Of a stretch of DNA of 64,000 nucleotides, positions 23,185 to 36,329 are shown in pieces; the first letter of the stretch is position 1, and each line of letters opens with the position of its first letter. A model generated the notes under the pieces. The model searched no databases. It was not told where the DNA came from and was given only the letters and a program-made list of their open reading frames with translations. Position numbers and translations under genes: made by a program. The DNA is from Litsea cubeba. Lineage: Eukaryota > Streptophyta > Magnoliopsida > Laurales > Lauraceae. Location: contig CM022946.1 in NCBI GenBank assembly GCA_012931725.1, positions 60,974,098-61,038,097 on the forward strand, in the 5' to 3' direction.

Positions 23185-23754
23185 AAAGCAGCCAAGCGGG
23201 TTATGAGATATTTACAGAGAATAAAAGATCACATGCTCACATATAGAAGATCGGATCAGTTGGAGATCATAGGGTATTCTGATTCCGATTTTGCTGGATG
23301 CAAAGACAGTATGAAATCCACATCAGGCTACCTTTACCTGTTAGCTGGTGGAGCTATTTCTTGGAGGAGTGCCAAACAGACACTCGTTACTGATTCCACC
23401 ATGGCAGCAGAGTTTGTAGCATGCTATGAGGCATCCAACCATGGTATATGGCTGCGGAATTTTATCACTGGGCTGCGAGTTCTAGAGGGTATTGAAAGAC
23501 CTCTCACACTATATTGCGACAATAAGTCAGCAGTGCTATATTCCAACAACAACAGGAGCTCATTTAAGTCAAAACATATTGCAATTAAGTTCCTAGTTGT
23601 GAAGGAGAGAATACAGGATGGACAGATATCCATAAAGCACATTGGGACAAACTCCATGATAGCGGATCCGCTTACAAAGGGATTACCACCCAAGGTCTTT
23701 CATGAGCACACTGCTCATATAGGTGTTATTTTGTGTGAGAATATCACACTATAG
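23185..23754 (+). pseudogene. Copia RNase H domain
   Basis: Same frame through the final stop at 23752-23754. Shows the Copia RNase H signature: GYSDSDFAGC (about 23272), STSGYLYLLAGGAISW, STMAAEFVAC and LYCDNKSAV, then the closing SKHI...PLTKGLP region. An internal ATG at 23203 is not a natural start, because this domain is made as part of the polyprotein. Confidence 0.9.
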
Positions 23755-24184
23755 TGGGAGTTTGTATCATTTTATATTTTATTGCTTTATGTTTAATTTT
23801 GGACATACTTATGCATTTATGTATTTGGATATTTTTCTGATCAGAAATAAAGTTTCAGTACATTTCACTATGTTACATTGTATTCAATATTGATCTCACT
23901 AAGGAATAAAGTAGGACCAGTTGGAAATAGACATGTATAGATCACATTACATGTATTTTCCATGCTACGCATCCATGATTGATCTATGTCATTTGGTTAT
24001 GTTGGTGTACGTGACCATTGATGGGTTTAGTCATGTTCAATATGACGAAAACCGCTTTGATCCTATACCGGCATAATCAATGGACGAGATTGTTTGGATA
24101 TACCCTAAGATTATGATAGCAGAATTTTGGAGCTCATACAGTCATACACATTTGTTAAGTTACATATATGGCCCAGTGGGAGAT
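23755..24184 (+). other. Copia 3' untranslated region and polypurine tract
   Basis: 430 bp between the RNase H stop and the 3' LTR, ending in the purine tract agtgggagat (24175-24184) that primes plus-strand synthesis. Short ORF 24080-24262 overlaps the LTR and is not a gene. Confidence 0.8.
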
Positions 24185-24638
24185 TGTTGGAAAATTCCAT
24201 CATGTGGGGCCACACATGTAACCATTAAATGTGTTATGCTATCTTTGGTTAAGCCTAATTGAAGTGATCTAATTAAGACTTAAAGTTTTAAGGCTTAAGG
24301 GTATAATTGTCATGGGATTAATGTGTAGATACCAGAATACTAATTCTAATTTGATGAGGGGACAAATTAGAATTAGCAAATCTCATTATTATATATATTA
24401 GGGTTATGGTCCCCAATTCATATGGTAAGTTCCTATTGTCTCTGACATCCCCTCATCAGAAAGAATCAGAGGGCTTCTCTGGGCAGCCATATTGGATTGG
24501 AAGATCAACAACCTGCGAGTAACTTCCACAATGGATCAAGGTATGTTTTCCCGCTTTACATCTCTCGATGATTTGACATGGAGGATCTTGGTTGTTTAAG
24601 TTTTTCTGGATCATAGATCTAGATCTTGTTTTCTAACA
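24185..24638 (+). repeat. 3' LTR of full-length Copia
   Basis: Pairs with 18430-18883; the ATG plus splice donor is also kept here (about 24531). Differences seen: tgttgg for tgttga at the start, ccctc for ccatc, one deleted a, gcttctc for gtttctc, and one inserted c. Confidence 0.93.
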
Positions 24639-25729
24639 ATTTACACGTCCACCCCAAAAATTATATGAAGAGGAGATAGAGCTTGGCTAAGCCAAATTAT
24701 CACAATGTTAGGGGCCTTAAGTTCTCATTATCATTAAAATCATGTGACACTACAAAACTAGAAACTTGAGAATCTTGTATGCTACCAATCTCATTTCTGT
24801 CGGTTGCCTTGGGGAGAATAAAAGAAAGGTATCAATTGAGGATTCCTTCAACCGTTTGAAAGACAAATTGAATAGCCCAACCCAATTTGGTAGTTTAGGG
24901 TTGAGCTTGACCCTCTTTTATGAGAATGAGTTGGCATTGACCTTTGATTCAATTAATAATTGGGTTGAGTTGAGGATGAGTACATACTTATCTGTCTACC
25001 ATTCAACTCAAGCTAAACCGACTGCAATATTATCCACTTACCCAACACTAAGCCGATATGTTACTGGTTCATTTAAATTGACATTTCTAACCCGATTAAT
25101 AAATTTTCACCATTCATATTTCAAATTTTGTCAACCTAAAACAACCCTATTCAAACCAACTCAACTAATTGCCCTCTGATTGGTCGACCCAACTTGAACT
25201 TGACCAGGGATTTTGAACTTAATTTTGGACACTATATTGACCAATATGCCAAGACCGTATGTATCAATCGATCAATATAGTGATACATCCATGTGATAAT
25301 GTTTGGTTAAGACTGTTTTACTCAAATTAAAAATATGAGAACAATTAGAAATAAAAAGTTAAAACTATTCATTTTCTAATCTAAATTTTAAATTTATAGA
25401 TCCGATTAAGAATTGCTACTACTAATGCCCACCAAGGGGTGTCATGAAGAATAAAATTAGAAAATATGGTTTCAAGGTCAAAGAATTCTAAATAGTCAAA
25501 CTCGTTTACCATGTAGGGGGCTTTATGATACTTACTATAAGTTTTGACTAAAAGACCATGCTTTTCGTAAGTTTAAGCAAGGGACCGACCAGTAATTCTC
25601 AACATCGAAAGGTAAATACTATAGAATACATTTTTATGTTTCTTTTGTTAAATCTCTTTTTGCTTGTACTTTGTTGTTCTAAATGTCATGATATTATAAG
25701 ATGTCATCCCAATATATTAAAATCTAGCA
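24639..25729. other. intergenic DNA with a duplicated block
   Basis: 24690-24875 is one of a pair of direct repeats with 29020-29215 (cactacaaaactagaaacttgagaat type sequence, then gaggattccttcaacc). The rest is AT-rich; the ORF at 24766-25179 reads through this repeat and resembles nothing known. Confidence 0.45.
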
Positions 25730-27906
25730 ATCTATATTACTAAGGGATGTACTCTTTCTCACATAAAGACACGTGGCGCAACCTCAAGCCTTTTACAATG
25801 TCATTTCCGGAATTGCCCTTATCCCTAAAATCTCTATATCTATTACACACTCAAAAGACCTAAAAATCTCTTGCATGAAGAATCATCTTCCACTCAAAAG
25901 CCTTAAATCTCTCCATGAAATCCCTAAATAAGCCAACACACCAGATGTGCTAAATTTATATCAATCAATTCATGGGTCCCGGCCCACATCATTTGATTTT
26001 ATGGACGGTTAGAATAAAGATGGTGGACCTCATTCATCTGGGTCCCACTTAAAACTATTGGTCAATTTGTTAGGTCTATGATCATTTGATCATTTGATCT
26101 TTCTTAATCAATTCATGGGTCCCATCCAGCATAATAGGATTTTATGGACTGGTTAGAATAGAGATGGTGGACCCCATTCATTTGGGGGGTTTTCACTTAA
26201 ATTAGGTTAGGGTTGGTCAATTTGTGAGGTCTATGATCATTTGATCATTTGACCTTTATCAAGCAATTCATGGGTCCCAGCCCGCATCATATGGTTTTAA
26301 TGAACGGTTAGAATATAGATGGTGGACTCCATTCATCTTTGGGGTCCCAATTAAATAAATTAGGTTTGGTCAATTTATGAGGTCTATGATCATTTGAACT
26401 TTATCAATCATATCATGGGTCCCGGCCCGCATCATGTGATTTTATGGACGGTTAGAATAGAGATGGTGGACCCCATTCATCGGGGTCTCACTTAAACATA
26501 TTTGATCAATTTGTTAGGTCTACGATCATTTGATCTTTTTAATCAATTCACTGGGTCCCATCCCGCATAATATGGTTTTTATGGACGGTTAGAATAAAGA
26601 GGGTGGACCCCATTCATCTGGGGGGTTCCACTAAATGGTTAGGTTTGGTCAATTTGTGAGGTCTATGATCATTTAATACTTTGATTCATTATCAAGCAAT
26701 TAATGGGTCCCAGGCCGCATCATATTATTTCATGGACGGTTAGAATATAGATGGTGGACTCCATTCATCTTGGGTGTCCCACTTAAATAGGTTAGGTTTG
26801 GTCAATTTGAGAGGTCTATGATCCTTTGATCAATTTGATCTTTATCAATCAATTCATGGGTCCTGGCCTTGCATCATTTGATTTTATGGACGGTTAGAAT
26901 AAAGATGGTGGACCCCATTCATCTGGGTCTCACTTAAAAATATTTGGTCAATTTGTTAGGTCTACGATCATTTGATTCTTTGATTTTTTTTAAATCAATT
27001 CATGGGTCCCATCCCGCATAATATGGTTTTTATGGACGGTTAGAATAGAGATGGTGGATCCCATTCATCTGGGGGGTTCTAATTAAATATGTTAGGTTTG
27101 GTCAATTTGTGAGGTCTAGATCATTTGATCCTTTGATCTTTAGCAAGCAATTCATGGGTCCATCCCGCATCATATTGTTTCATGGATGGTTAGAATATAG
27201 ATGGTGGACCCCATTCATCTTGTGGGTCCCACTTAAATAGGTCAAGTTTGGTCAATTTGAGAGGTCTATGATCATTTGATCTTTATCAATCAATTCATGG
27301 GTCCCGTCCCACATCATTTGATTTTATGGACGGTTAGAATAAAGATGGTGGACCCCATTCATTTGGGTCCCACTTAAAAATATTTGGTCAATTTGTTAGG
27401 TCTACGATCATTTGATCCTTTGATCTTTCTTAATCAATTCATGGGTCCCATCCCGCATAATATGGTTTTATGGACGGTTAGAATATAGATGGTGGACCCC
27501 ATTCATCTTGGGGTCCCACTTAAATAGGTTAGGTTTGGTCAATTTGAGAGGTTTATGATCATTTTATCATTTTATCTTTATCAAGCAATTAATGGGTCCC
27601 AGCCCGCATAATATGATTTTATGGACGGTTAGAATAGAGATGATGAACCCCATTCATCTCGGTCCCACTTAAATATATCAGGTCAATTTGTTAGGTCTAT
27701 GATCATTTGATCTTTCTTAATCAATTCATGCCTCACTTAAAGAATAAAACATTTGAAAAATAAAACATTTGAAAAAAAAACTTAAAGATCAAATTAGAAA
27801 AAAAAAAGGACTCACAAGTTTACTAATTAATAAATTTATTAAAAATAATTCATATCAGTATGTGCATTTGGTGGTTTCGTGGTTATCCACGGGGTTTTGC
27901 TAGTAT
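25730..27906 (-). mobile_element. 2.17-kb Helitron-like element, copy B (inverted)
   Basis: Reverse complement of 14731-16903, with the same terminal sequences (atactagc...gtaatatagat), the same tandem array and even monomer-specific variants (for example the gatggacccatg form lacking one g). Flanks on both sides differ from those of copy A, so the copy arose by transposition, not by inverted duplication of the locus. Confidence 0.6.
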
Positions 27907-28795
27907 TTTGGGAAAAGCATGATAAAGAAAATAATTTTCACAAATTATATCACCACCACCACCACCACCACCATCATCAAAGTCTTGTTCCAACTATGTT
28001 GGAGTTGGCTACATGAATGGGGCTTCACTGATAATATCACGAATTCTTAATATTTTCAAAATAACTTGCTATGTATGGTATATAAGGAGAGAGAGCAAAG
28101 AAATTTAGGGATGTAAAAACGTTGATTCCATGGGTGTAAAACCATTTGTATTTCGATCCAAATCTCCTTTTTAGAGGATTGATATCTCTTCGTTTGTAAA
28201 TTGAAGACGGATCCTTATGAACTCCTTCAAAACAAAGCATCAACTCCAAAAAAAAAAAAAAAAATCCACATCCAGATCTGAATCCAAATAAGTAGGAAGT
28301 TCATGTGAGTATATTGTATTCAAAATGGGAAATTCTCAATGAGCACCCTTATTTGAGCACCCTTATTTGAGCACCATTTACCGGTTTCCTCCTTTTTTAG
28401 TATATGGAATGCTGATGATTAATTCAACCTCCTCACGCTTTCTACTCTTCTTGATTAGGCACAAACCCAAATATGACATTCATTCAATCATTATTTATCA
28501 TTGGAGTGAAATCATAAAACAATGATAAAAATAATGATGTCTTCTAAAATCATCAAATTTGAGACCGTATAGATCTACAGGTTAAAATGAGATACATGAA
28601 GGTCTCACTGAGATGTTTCACTCTCCACCTTCCCATGAATTGTCTCAGCCCAGAAGGGATGCGCATGAAGAGGCCCCTTCAAGCTTGATCCTTCAAGTAC
28701 AAAATGGGCTTTTATAAAATACAGAGCATTTGAGTTGTACGAACTTTTGAAGCACTTGGTCTAAATTCAAATTTCTCATCGGTAAATAAAAGAGC
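27907..28795. other. intergenic DNA with microsatellites
   Basis: Contains a (CAC)n run at about 27951-27975, a 17-bp A-run (about 28247-28264), and a tandem pair of 'gagcacccttatttga' at about 28345-28375. No gene recognised. Confidence 0.45.
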
Positions 28796-28936
28796 CCTGC
28801 TACATGGACTAACCCATGGACCGATTCATGGACTAACTCCATAGTTTTTGGGAGAAAGTCACCTGAACAGGTGACTTTTCCCCCAAAACCATGGGGTCTG
28901 TCCATGGACTAACTCCATGAGTTAGTCCATATAGAC
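28796..28936. mobile_element. short foldback MITE
   Basis: An imperfect inverted repeat of about 130-140 bp (catggactaacccatgg... against ...ccatggactaactcc) is centred on a perfect palindrome gtcacctgaacaggtgac less its two middle bases (28858-28875). A transcript would form a long hairpin. Confidence 0.65.
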
Positions 28937-29460
28937 TTTTTGAAAATAAAAAGGCTTGAAATGCATATTTCAAATCAAGGACTTAAATATTAGAACCTAA
29001 ACTACCATATATGTCACATCTCTACTTCACAATCACAATGCCCTAAACTTCTCATCATCATTAAAATCACATGAGACTACAAAACTAGAGACTTGAGAAT
29101 CCTTTATAATACCAATCTCAATTGTATTGGTTGCCTTGGAGGGAATAAAAAAAGGTCTCAATTGAGGATTCCTTCAACCTTTTTAAAGACAAATTAAAGC
29201 GGTTCAGTGAGATTGTTATAAAAGGGGTGTGTGTAGCAAAACGAAGACGGGGATGTATAGGTAAGTTCTATACAGCTTAGGTGTCTAGTTGCAAACTTCC
29301 TTTTTCTCTCTCCTCTTTTTTTTTTTTTTTTTGGTTGCCATTCAGCTTCCCTCTCTCACTCCTTCCCACCTTTGGTCCTAGAATCCTAACCTGCTTCCAA
29401 GTTCCCATCCTCCCCTTTTAAATATTCCATTTTATATAAAGAGTATAAACCCCTTGGCAA
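28937..29460. other. intergenic DNA, second copy of a direct repeat
   Basis: 29020-29215 repeats 24690-24875 in the same orientation. A T-run at about 29318-29332 precedes CT-rich sequence. No gene seen. Confidence 0.45.
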
Positions 29461-29934
29461 TCCTGCCCCTTTAGGGCTTTCTTCTGCAACACTGGCCAAA
29501 CAGAGTTTCTTCAACAAACACAACCGGATCCATTAATGGCGGATTCTCCAAAACTGATGTAAGGTACCATTAACATCTCTCAACATACCTATCCTTTTCC
29601 TGGAAACATGTCATAGGTTTGAGTTTTTATGATCTTATCTCAATGGCCATTTTTCCTCATCATAACAAACCCCAAATGCTTCTGCTGTTTATCTCAAATT
29701 TAGCGGAAAGCTGCTGTCTTTTTAAGCTTAATGGATTGATTTTCATCTCAAGCAACACCCACCTTTCAAAGTGTCTGGTTTTGCCTCAAATCTGGGTGAA
29801 ATTTGATATTTTAAGCCTACCCATCTGCTAAAATAGGTTGAGTATCGTCTCAATGCAAGGAGAATATAGTCTGATGCCAAAACAGGAATATGATGGTCTT
29901 TCTAGTCTCCCTATTTCATAGTCTGACTTGGGTG

Positions 29935-30180
29935 TTTGATATAAAATTAAGGAGAAAGATGGGTTTTACCCTACCCATCTACTAGAAATAAAGTGGGTTT
30001 GATACCATAGGAAAAGAACAGGGGGAAAAGGGTTTTCACAGCGAACCCATCTCCTAAGATCAATTCGGATTTGATTCTATACAGGAAGGAAGAAAAGATG
30101 GTTTTTTTAGCATATCCATCGCCTAAGATGGATGGGTTTTGGCCCAGATCAGGGAAAAAGATGGTATTTTGCCCTATCAG
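29935..30180 (+). repeat. minisatellite, about four units of 62-73 bp
   Basis: Modules of the form 'gatnnnatan...agg(a)aaaagatggttttn...cccatctcctaagat' begin near 29938, 30000, 30073 and 30141, with an older one before 29930. The array runs directly into the region where similarity to ATL proteins starts. Confidence 0.55.
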
Positions 30181-31265
30181 CCCCCTCCTACACCTTCTAC
30201 GTCCTTTTGCAATCTCCTTATACCAATAGTTTTCAGAAGCAGGTCAATCTCCACCTCAACCCATCATCCTCTGGCAGTAAAAAATCAGCCCAACTCTTCT
30301 ATTCATCATAGTGATCTTAGCTGTGGTCTTTTTCCTCTCTGGTTTGCTCCACCTCCTTGTAAGATTCCTCACAAAGCAACCCATCCTCTCCATCCTCCCA
30401 AATCCAATAGATATGCAGAAAACTCTAATTCTGATACTATTCAGAGGCAGCTGCAGCAGCTCTTCACCCTTCATGATTCAGGTCTAGATCAGGCATTCAT
30501 AGATGCTCTTCCCATATTTCTCTATAAAGAGATCATGGGCTGAAAGAGCCCTTTGATTGTGCTTTTTGCCTCTGTGAATCTCCGAGGATGACAATCTGAG
30601 ATTGTTACCTTATGCAGCCATGCCATTCCATCTTGACGTATAGACACATGGCTTCTCTCAAACTCAACATGTCCTCTCTGCCGAGGGACCCTTTCTCCTC
30701 TGGCCTTGCAATTGAAAACCCAGTATTTGATTTCGACGATTTGAGGGAAGCGGATGGAATATCAGGTGATGTGGAAGATGGGTTTTCTTCTTCTGCCCAG
30801 AAAATTGTGGAAATTGAAGAAGCTCCAGTGGAGAAGAGGGTTTTTCCTGTGAGGCTAGGAAAGTTCAAAAGTGTGAATGATGGAGGGATGAGGGAGGAGT
30901 GACAGGAGAAGGCAGCAGTAATTTAGATGCTAGAAGATGTTATTCAATGGGGTCTTATCAGTATGTTGTTGGGGATTCAAATCTGCAAGTAACACTGTGC
31001 CCAGATAGAGATGGAGATGGAAAACACCAACATTTCAGGAGGAGAGAATCCACTGGTGTGGATTCTGCACTTGAAGTAGATATGGAAGGTAAGAAGCTTT
31101 GGAGTGGGAGCAAAACGTGAGAGCTTTTCTGTTTCAAAGATTTGGCTTTGGTCTAAGAAGGGTAAACTCTCAGGTCCAGCAGACAACACCCATACGGGCA
31201 TTCCTCCTTTTAATGTGAGTTCGCCATGGATTGAAAAAAACTCAGGACATATGAAGGTATCTCTC
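30139..31265 (+). pseudogene. RING-H2 ubiquitin ligase pseudogene, ATL13/46/47-like
   Basis: ATL proteins are small membrane-anchored E3 ubiquitin ligases. The expected pieces are here in order but in different frames: a transmembrane helix (ISPTLLFIIVILAVVFF, from about 30285, frame of 30282); QRQLQQLFTLHDSGLDQAF and the GLD-type motif (about 30435-30500, frame of 30139); a damaged RING with CAFCLCE (about 30561) and TWLLSNSTCPLCRG (about 30643-30690); and the family's C-terminal blocks VFPVRLGKFKS (about 30841), NLDARRCYSMGSYQYVV (about 30920) and SFSVSKIWLWSKK (about 31119). At least five small indels break the frame, several inside the RING, so no active ligase can be made. ATL genes are usually intronless, which agrees with this compact relic. 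Confidence 0.82.
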
Positions 31266-32714
31266 ATGTATCTCATACATAATCAATCAATCAATCAATC
31301 TCCCCTTCTTGAGCTTCTCCTTCTTTCTCTAATGATCTGTTGTTGTCAAGGCCTTCTAGTGTAGTCTGGTTTTGTTTCTTGTCTATTTTCAATATCATTG
31401 GACAATGCATTATGATTTTTGAGTCTTTTCCTTTTCATCTTTTATGGGTTTATTCTCAAAACTTTCAGCTTTTGCTTTTTGGTTTTGTGGGGTATCTTTT
31501 ATCTTTTTTCATCTGTTTGTTACTTTGAAGCTTTAAATTTCGGGTGGCATTTGTTAGCTTCTTTTTCTCTCTCTTTCCTCTTTGGAATGATGTGAGAATA
31601 CATGAAAAGTGGTGTAGGGGATTCTTCCTGAGAGTTATGAGTTCAAAACATTTCATCCAACTTGATTTGATGTTTTCTAACCTATTCCTGTTTCTTTTTC
31701 TTTCCTCTTCTTTCTTTTATGAAGTGGGTCGGTTGGTGGTCAGTGGATTACATTATACTAGCCCCCACCTTGTGGAACAAAAACAAACAAAAGTCAATGA
31801 ATGAAATGAAATTGAAACTGGAAAACTGGTGCATTGGTCATATTGCATTTCTTCCCTGTTGGTAACTGTAATTTTTTTGCACTCATAATATATATGTTTA
31901 GATCCAATCTGATCAGCAGACAGGTTGTACCATCGATGGGCCATAGCTGACAAGTCACAGCAATCCTAACCTTTAAATTTGTGGTTTTTTAGGAAAGAAA
32001 AATGGATGGTTAGATGAAGTCGACTGAAATTCAGTTCGTTTATCTTTTTCCCTTTCAAATCCTCTATTCCAATGCAGTTCAGCATCCCACCCCATTGTTC
32101 TGCGGCTGAGAATAGTTGGCAATTTTGACAGAGAAGAGATATGGTTGCTTAAAGCAATTTCTTTCCAGATTAAAAAAACTATCTTCCACCTCCTTAAGAA
32201 GAAATGGATCTACTTTGTGAGAAAATATGATGATCTCCACCTTCAACATTCACTTTCCACACTTCTCCAAATGCTCCCCTTCCCATGAGTTTAAGCATTG
32301 GGTATATCCAGTACAACCCAGCAAACCATTAGATGGGTCCTACTTCTAAGGGGTGTTCTTGGGCCCAGATTGGGCCCGGCTGAGGCATATTTTCCCTGAT
32401 CTGGCTTTAGAAGTACAGGCCCTTATCCAGCCCATGTCAACCACAGGCTGTAAGTATCTGGCCCAAGCCTGCCATTTAGCCAATTAGGGCCAAGCTAGGC
32501 CTTTCTATCACTTGTTTGGACAAATCAATCACTAAAATGCATGCAATAGTTTTTAAGGCTGGCCTTCTCTCACTTAATCCAAGCCCGCCCAAAATATTAA
32601 ATGGGCCCAAATTGTTGATCCAGGCCCCGCCTGAGGATTATACCCAAGGTCTGACTCCGGCCCAAAGTTCTGGGCTGGTGGCCGAACATGAGAACCCTTC
32701 TCCCATAATCCAAC

Positions 32715-32761
<47 letters not shown>

Positions 32762-35700
32762 AGTCACACCATAATAAACATTTAGGGTTGGTTGGGCTGA
32801 AAGATTACTTTCTTCATTGTTCACAATCACAGTCATTTAGGTGAAACTGCGTTATCTAACTTGACTTTAGTCCCACAATTATTTAAGTAACTGCATGCAT
32901 GAAAAGACTTCTCCCTTCATTATTCCGCATGATATCTTCTGTTCAAACCCCATTTGACCACTGCTGCAATCTAGGGGTTTAGTTATAAATTTACATGATA
33001 CCAAGCAAAGTATACAATAATACATAAATTCCGACATGATACCAAGCAAAAGTATACAATAATACATAAATTTTTTCTCGCAAATGCCAGGTCGGTCACT
33101 TTTCTTTGTATCCATATTTAATATGTATTTGTGTGTACAAGCTGTTGGTGGAGACCACATGATATTGTATTACAATATGAAGCGATAAATCACCTACTAA
33201 TTTGCATTTGGCTGCATCTTCAGCAATCAACAGTGTAGGTTTACTTGATGATTAGGTTTTTGAATGTGATGATTAGACTTTCCAGCAGGGTTTCTTCTCT
33301 TTGGTTTTGTAAAGAGATTACAATCTTTTAATCATATACTTTTCAAGTAATGAAACTCATTGTTTTTCAATACAATATTTCTCAAATTCATGTACTGTCT
33401 TGAGTCTTGAGTCATGAGTCACTCATGACATTCACCACTCCTCACTCTTGGGTAGGCCGTAGAACTTGTAAGGGTGGTTGTTCCTGGCTCGACCCACCAA
33501 CCGCCTTGACCCAACTCGGATTAGGGATGTATGCGGGTCGGGACTAGGGTGAAACCTCTGAGTGGGATTCAGTCATTCAGATGAATTTTTTAGAGCATCT
33601 GTCTCTGTATCATGGTCCGACTCGGATCCTATGTGTTTGATCTAGATCTGGCATCAATAGATGATCCAAGATCCAAATTTGTTTGGCTCCGACTATGTGA
33701 CTAGAAGGGGGCCTCAAAAGTAAATATTTTGATTTAATGGCATCTTAACCATAGATTTTTTTTATATATATTCAATCCAATGGCGAGTGAAGATTCAATG
33801 AATATAAAATTAGGCCTGACCGTAGATCAGGGGATAACTACAGTATCAAAAGATGCCGCATTGATCAAAGAGGGGTCCCCCAAAGTGCACATACAATCTT
33901 CTTGTAGGATAATATTTTCCCCTATTTTTTGTGGGAAAGAGGCCGGACTAAAATGTGTCAAATTGACAGAGGTGTTTCATAAGTTGAAGTGCAAATCATA
34001 ATCGACCAATTTATAAATAGTTTGGATAATTTCAGCCCGCTCTGACACCAGTCGATAAGTCTCCTCACTTTGAGCTTCGTTACAAGTTAAAAATATTGTG
34101 ATAATAACATAATATATGCCCAAAACAGTAGCTTCCCACAACCCCACTGATGTCACAATATTTTTAAAGGGCCGTGCTAACAGTGCCCATGTATTTTTTA
34201 GGAGAGAAACACCCCTCCTAATGGGACCTACCGGGATGCATGATGATTATGGAAGTCCATTGGATGGAAAGATCTATATGAGATTTATCTATATGCAAAG
34301 TTTGGATTCCATGAGATCATCATAACCATTTAATCCATTGTCTTCAAATTTAATGGTTTTAGAGGCATCATTTTCTTATGATTTCAATCCAATGGTGAAA
34401 AAAAGTTTGATGAGTGTCAAATTTGGACTTGTGATTATTCATGGTGGGATAGTGTGTGAAAAGACTAGATTGAATCATGGTGGGCTCCATGAAAAAAAAA
34501 AGAGGGGTAGAAATAGAATGTTTTTAAAGTGGGGGCGTTTTGGAGAGCTGCCCATCTTCAAATAGATTGAGACATAAGAATATCAAAAGATAATAGCAAG
34601 AATGGGAACACAAATGGGAAGAAAATCAATGAAATCTTAAAGTATTTAACATTTATATATTAAACTAATTATTTAAACATTAATTTATTTTAAAGTCATT
34701 TTCTATATAATATCCAAAGAGAACCTTGACATTTTTTAAAGTGATAATTTCTCAAGAACGATATTTGTACTAAAATCGGTAAATATTGGCCTAAGCCGAC
34801 CAATTCAAGTCTAATTTAATGGATAATAAAGCCAAGCCCAGCTTATTTAAGTATATAAGAACCATATGTATAATCTATGCATGGTGTGAACTGCTTGTAA
34901 CAAAATGCAATGGTGACTAGTGTCCAGTTTTAAGTGTCACATGACATGATCAGGATCAGTGCAAGTTTGAGAAGGGTAGGCAAATGTGAACCCATTGGAT
35001 TAATAATTGGTGAACATCCTATACGAAAAAGAAGACCAAAAAGGAGGGTATTCTCAAAAAAATTAAGGGCAAGGTATTTGATTCTTTGTAAAATTAAGAT
35101 TTGGTCCCACCTTTCTTCTCATACAATTTAACAATATACTAGAAAATGGAGGCTCAAGAAAAAAAGGATTTCTCCATAAATCAAAAATTTTATTTGAAAG
35201 AAAAATAATAAAATTTCAATCAATTACAAAATAAGAAATATAAACTTCTCTCTAAAATTTAAATTAAAATTATTAATGTTATTATTAAAAATAAAATCTT
35301 TAAAATATATTTCTTATATTCACACCCAATTACACGGATACGAGCACAAATTTGATTCATTATTCAATTTTGAAATAAATATACTCATTGGTGAGATAGA
35401 AGAGATCCTGCACCCTAACCCACAAACACATAGAAATGAAAAAAAGTTAATAGAAGATTATTTTTTTCCTATTACAGAATATACTGCAAAGGCTTCGTGT
35501 CATGAATTTCAAAGTCTGTAAGAGAAAATGAATTTCATTCTCTCGGCATATGCTCAAAAGCCTCTCTGTGAGATTTGTTATTCAGAATTCCTAAAAAAGC
35601 ATTTGAGAAGGGAATAGTGGTAAGGTAACCCAATTCTTAATAATGATTTGAGATTTTTTAGGATGAGAAAGGTTGGTCTTAAACAGAAACAATAGAAAGA

Positions 35701-35820
35701 GTCCACATTTAAGAAAGAGATTAGTAGGAGATTTGCCAATTCCTTTTATTTAGCATATAATTATTTTCTTCCTATTTTAAGGAAAGAGTTTTTATTACCG
35801 AGACTCTTGGTTTTAATTTA
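31266..35820. other. intergenic DNA, no intact gene
   Basis: Features seen: (AATC)n at about 31280-31298; GC-rich gggccc-type repeat debris at 32340-32700; a (GA)n microsatellite at about 32718-32757; a 37-bp tandem pair (catgataccaagcaaa...) at about 32993-33071; and dispersed 'ttcaatccaatgg' repeat copies at about 33770 and 34385. Short ORFs in this interval have no recognisable motifs. Confidence 0.45.
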
Positions 35821-36329
35821 GAAAAATTCTAAACACACCCCACCCAATTTGCTAAGCCAACCCACATGCTGAGCTCACCTACAAGAAAATATAAGTCCCT
35901 TTTTTTGCTGAGCCCACCCACGAAACACTACCAACGGCTTCTCCTTCCACTTCTTCCTCATTTCCGTCCGTTCATTAAGAAAACTAGCAACGTCATTTCT
36001 GTTTGTCCGAGCCATCTCCTCCAAGCTTCGTCGTCAATGCATCTTCTTCTCTTCTTCGTGGCAAAGGCTTCTTCATCTTCATCTCCCCAAGAGGTACATC
36101 TTCATCTTCAACTTCTTCCATTTTTTTTTCTTCCTCTTTGTTAATCTTTTTTTAAACTAAAGTAATATATGCAAATGGATTGAGAGCATGCAAATGGAAT
36201 GGAGTGTGTGGGTTGCAATTGGTCCCTAAACATAGTTGAATGGAAGGATGGGAGAGAGGAGAAAGGAAATCACTCACGGATTGCAACAAAAAAAAAAAAA
36301 ACATGGGTCGTCTTTTGCACAGTAACGTA

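Larger units (their letters stand above)
18430..24638 (+). mobile_element. full-length young Copia retrotransposon
   Basis: LTRs of 454 bp (18430-18883, 24185-24638) differ by about three substitutions and two single-base indels by eye. The primer-binding site is tggtattagagc (18886-18897; initiator Met-tRNA type with one change) and the polypurine tract is agtgggagat (24175-24184). The flanking target duplication is attca (18425-18429) against attta (24639-24643), one mismatch. Gag, protease, integrase, reverse transcriptase and RNase H lie in Copia order in one reading frame, interrupted by three stop codons. The element is recent but cannot make a full polyprotein as it stands. Confidence 0.93.

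Noticed and set aside
14731..27906. Large inverted duplication of the locus
   Set aside because: Sequence similarity stops exactly at the element ends on both sides, so the two copies were placed by transposition.
33780..35521. Several ORFs of 65-81 codons
   Set aside because: AT-rich, no motif, no splice context, and they overlap dispersed repeat copies.
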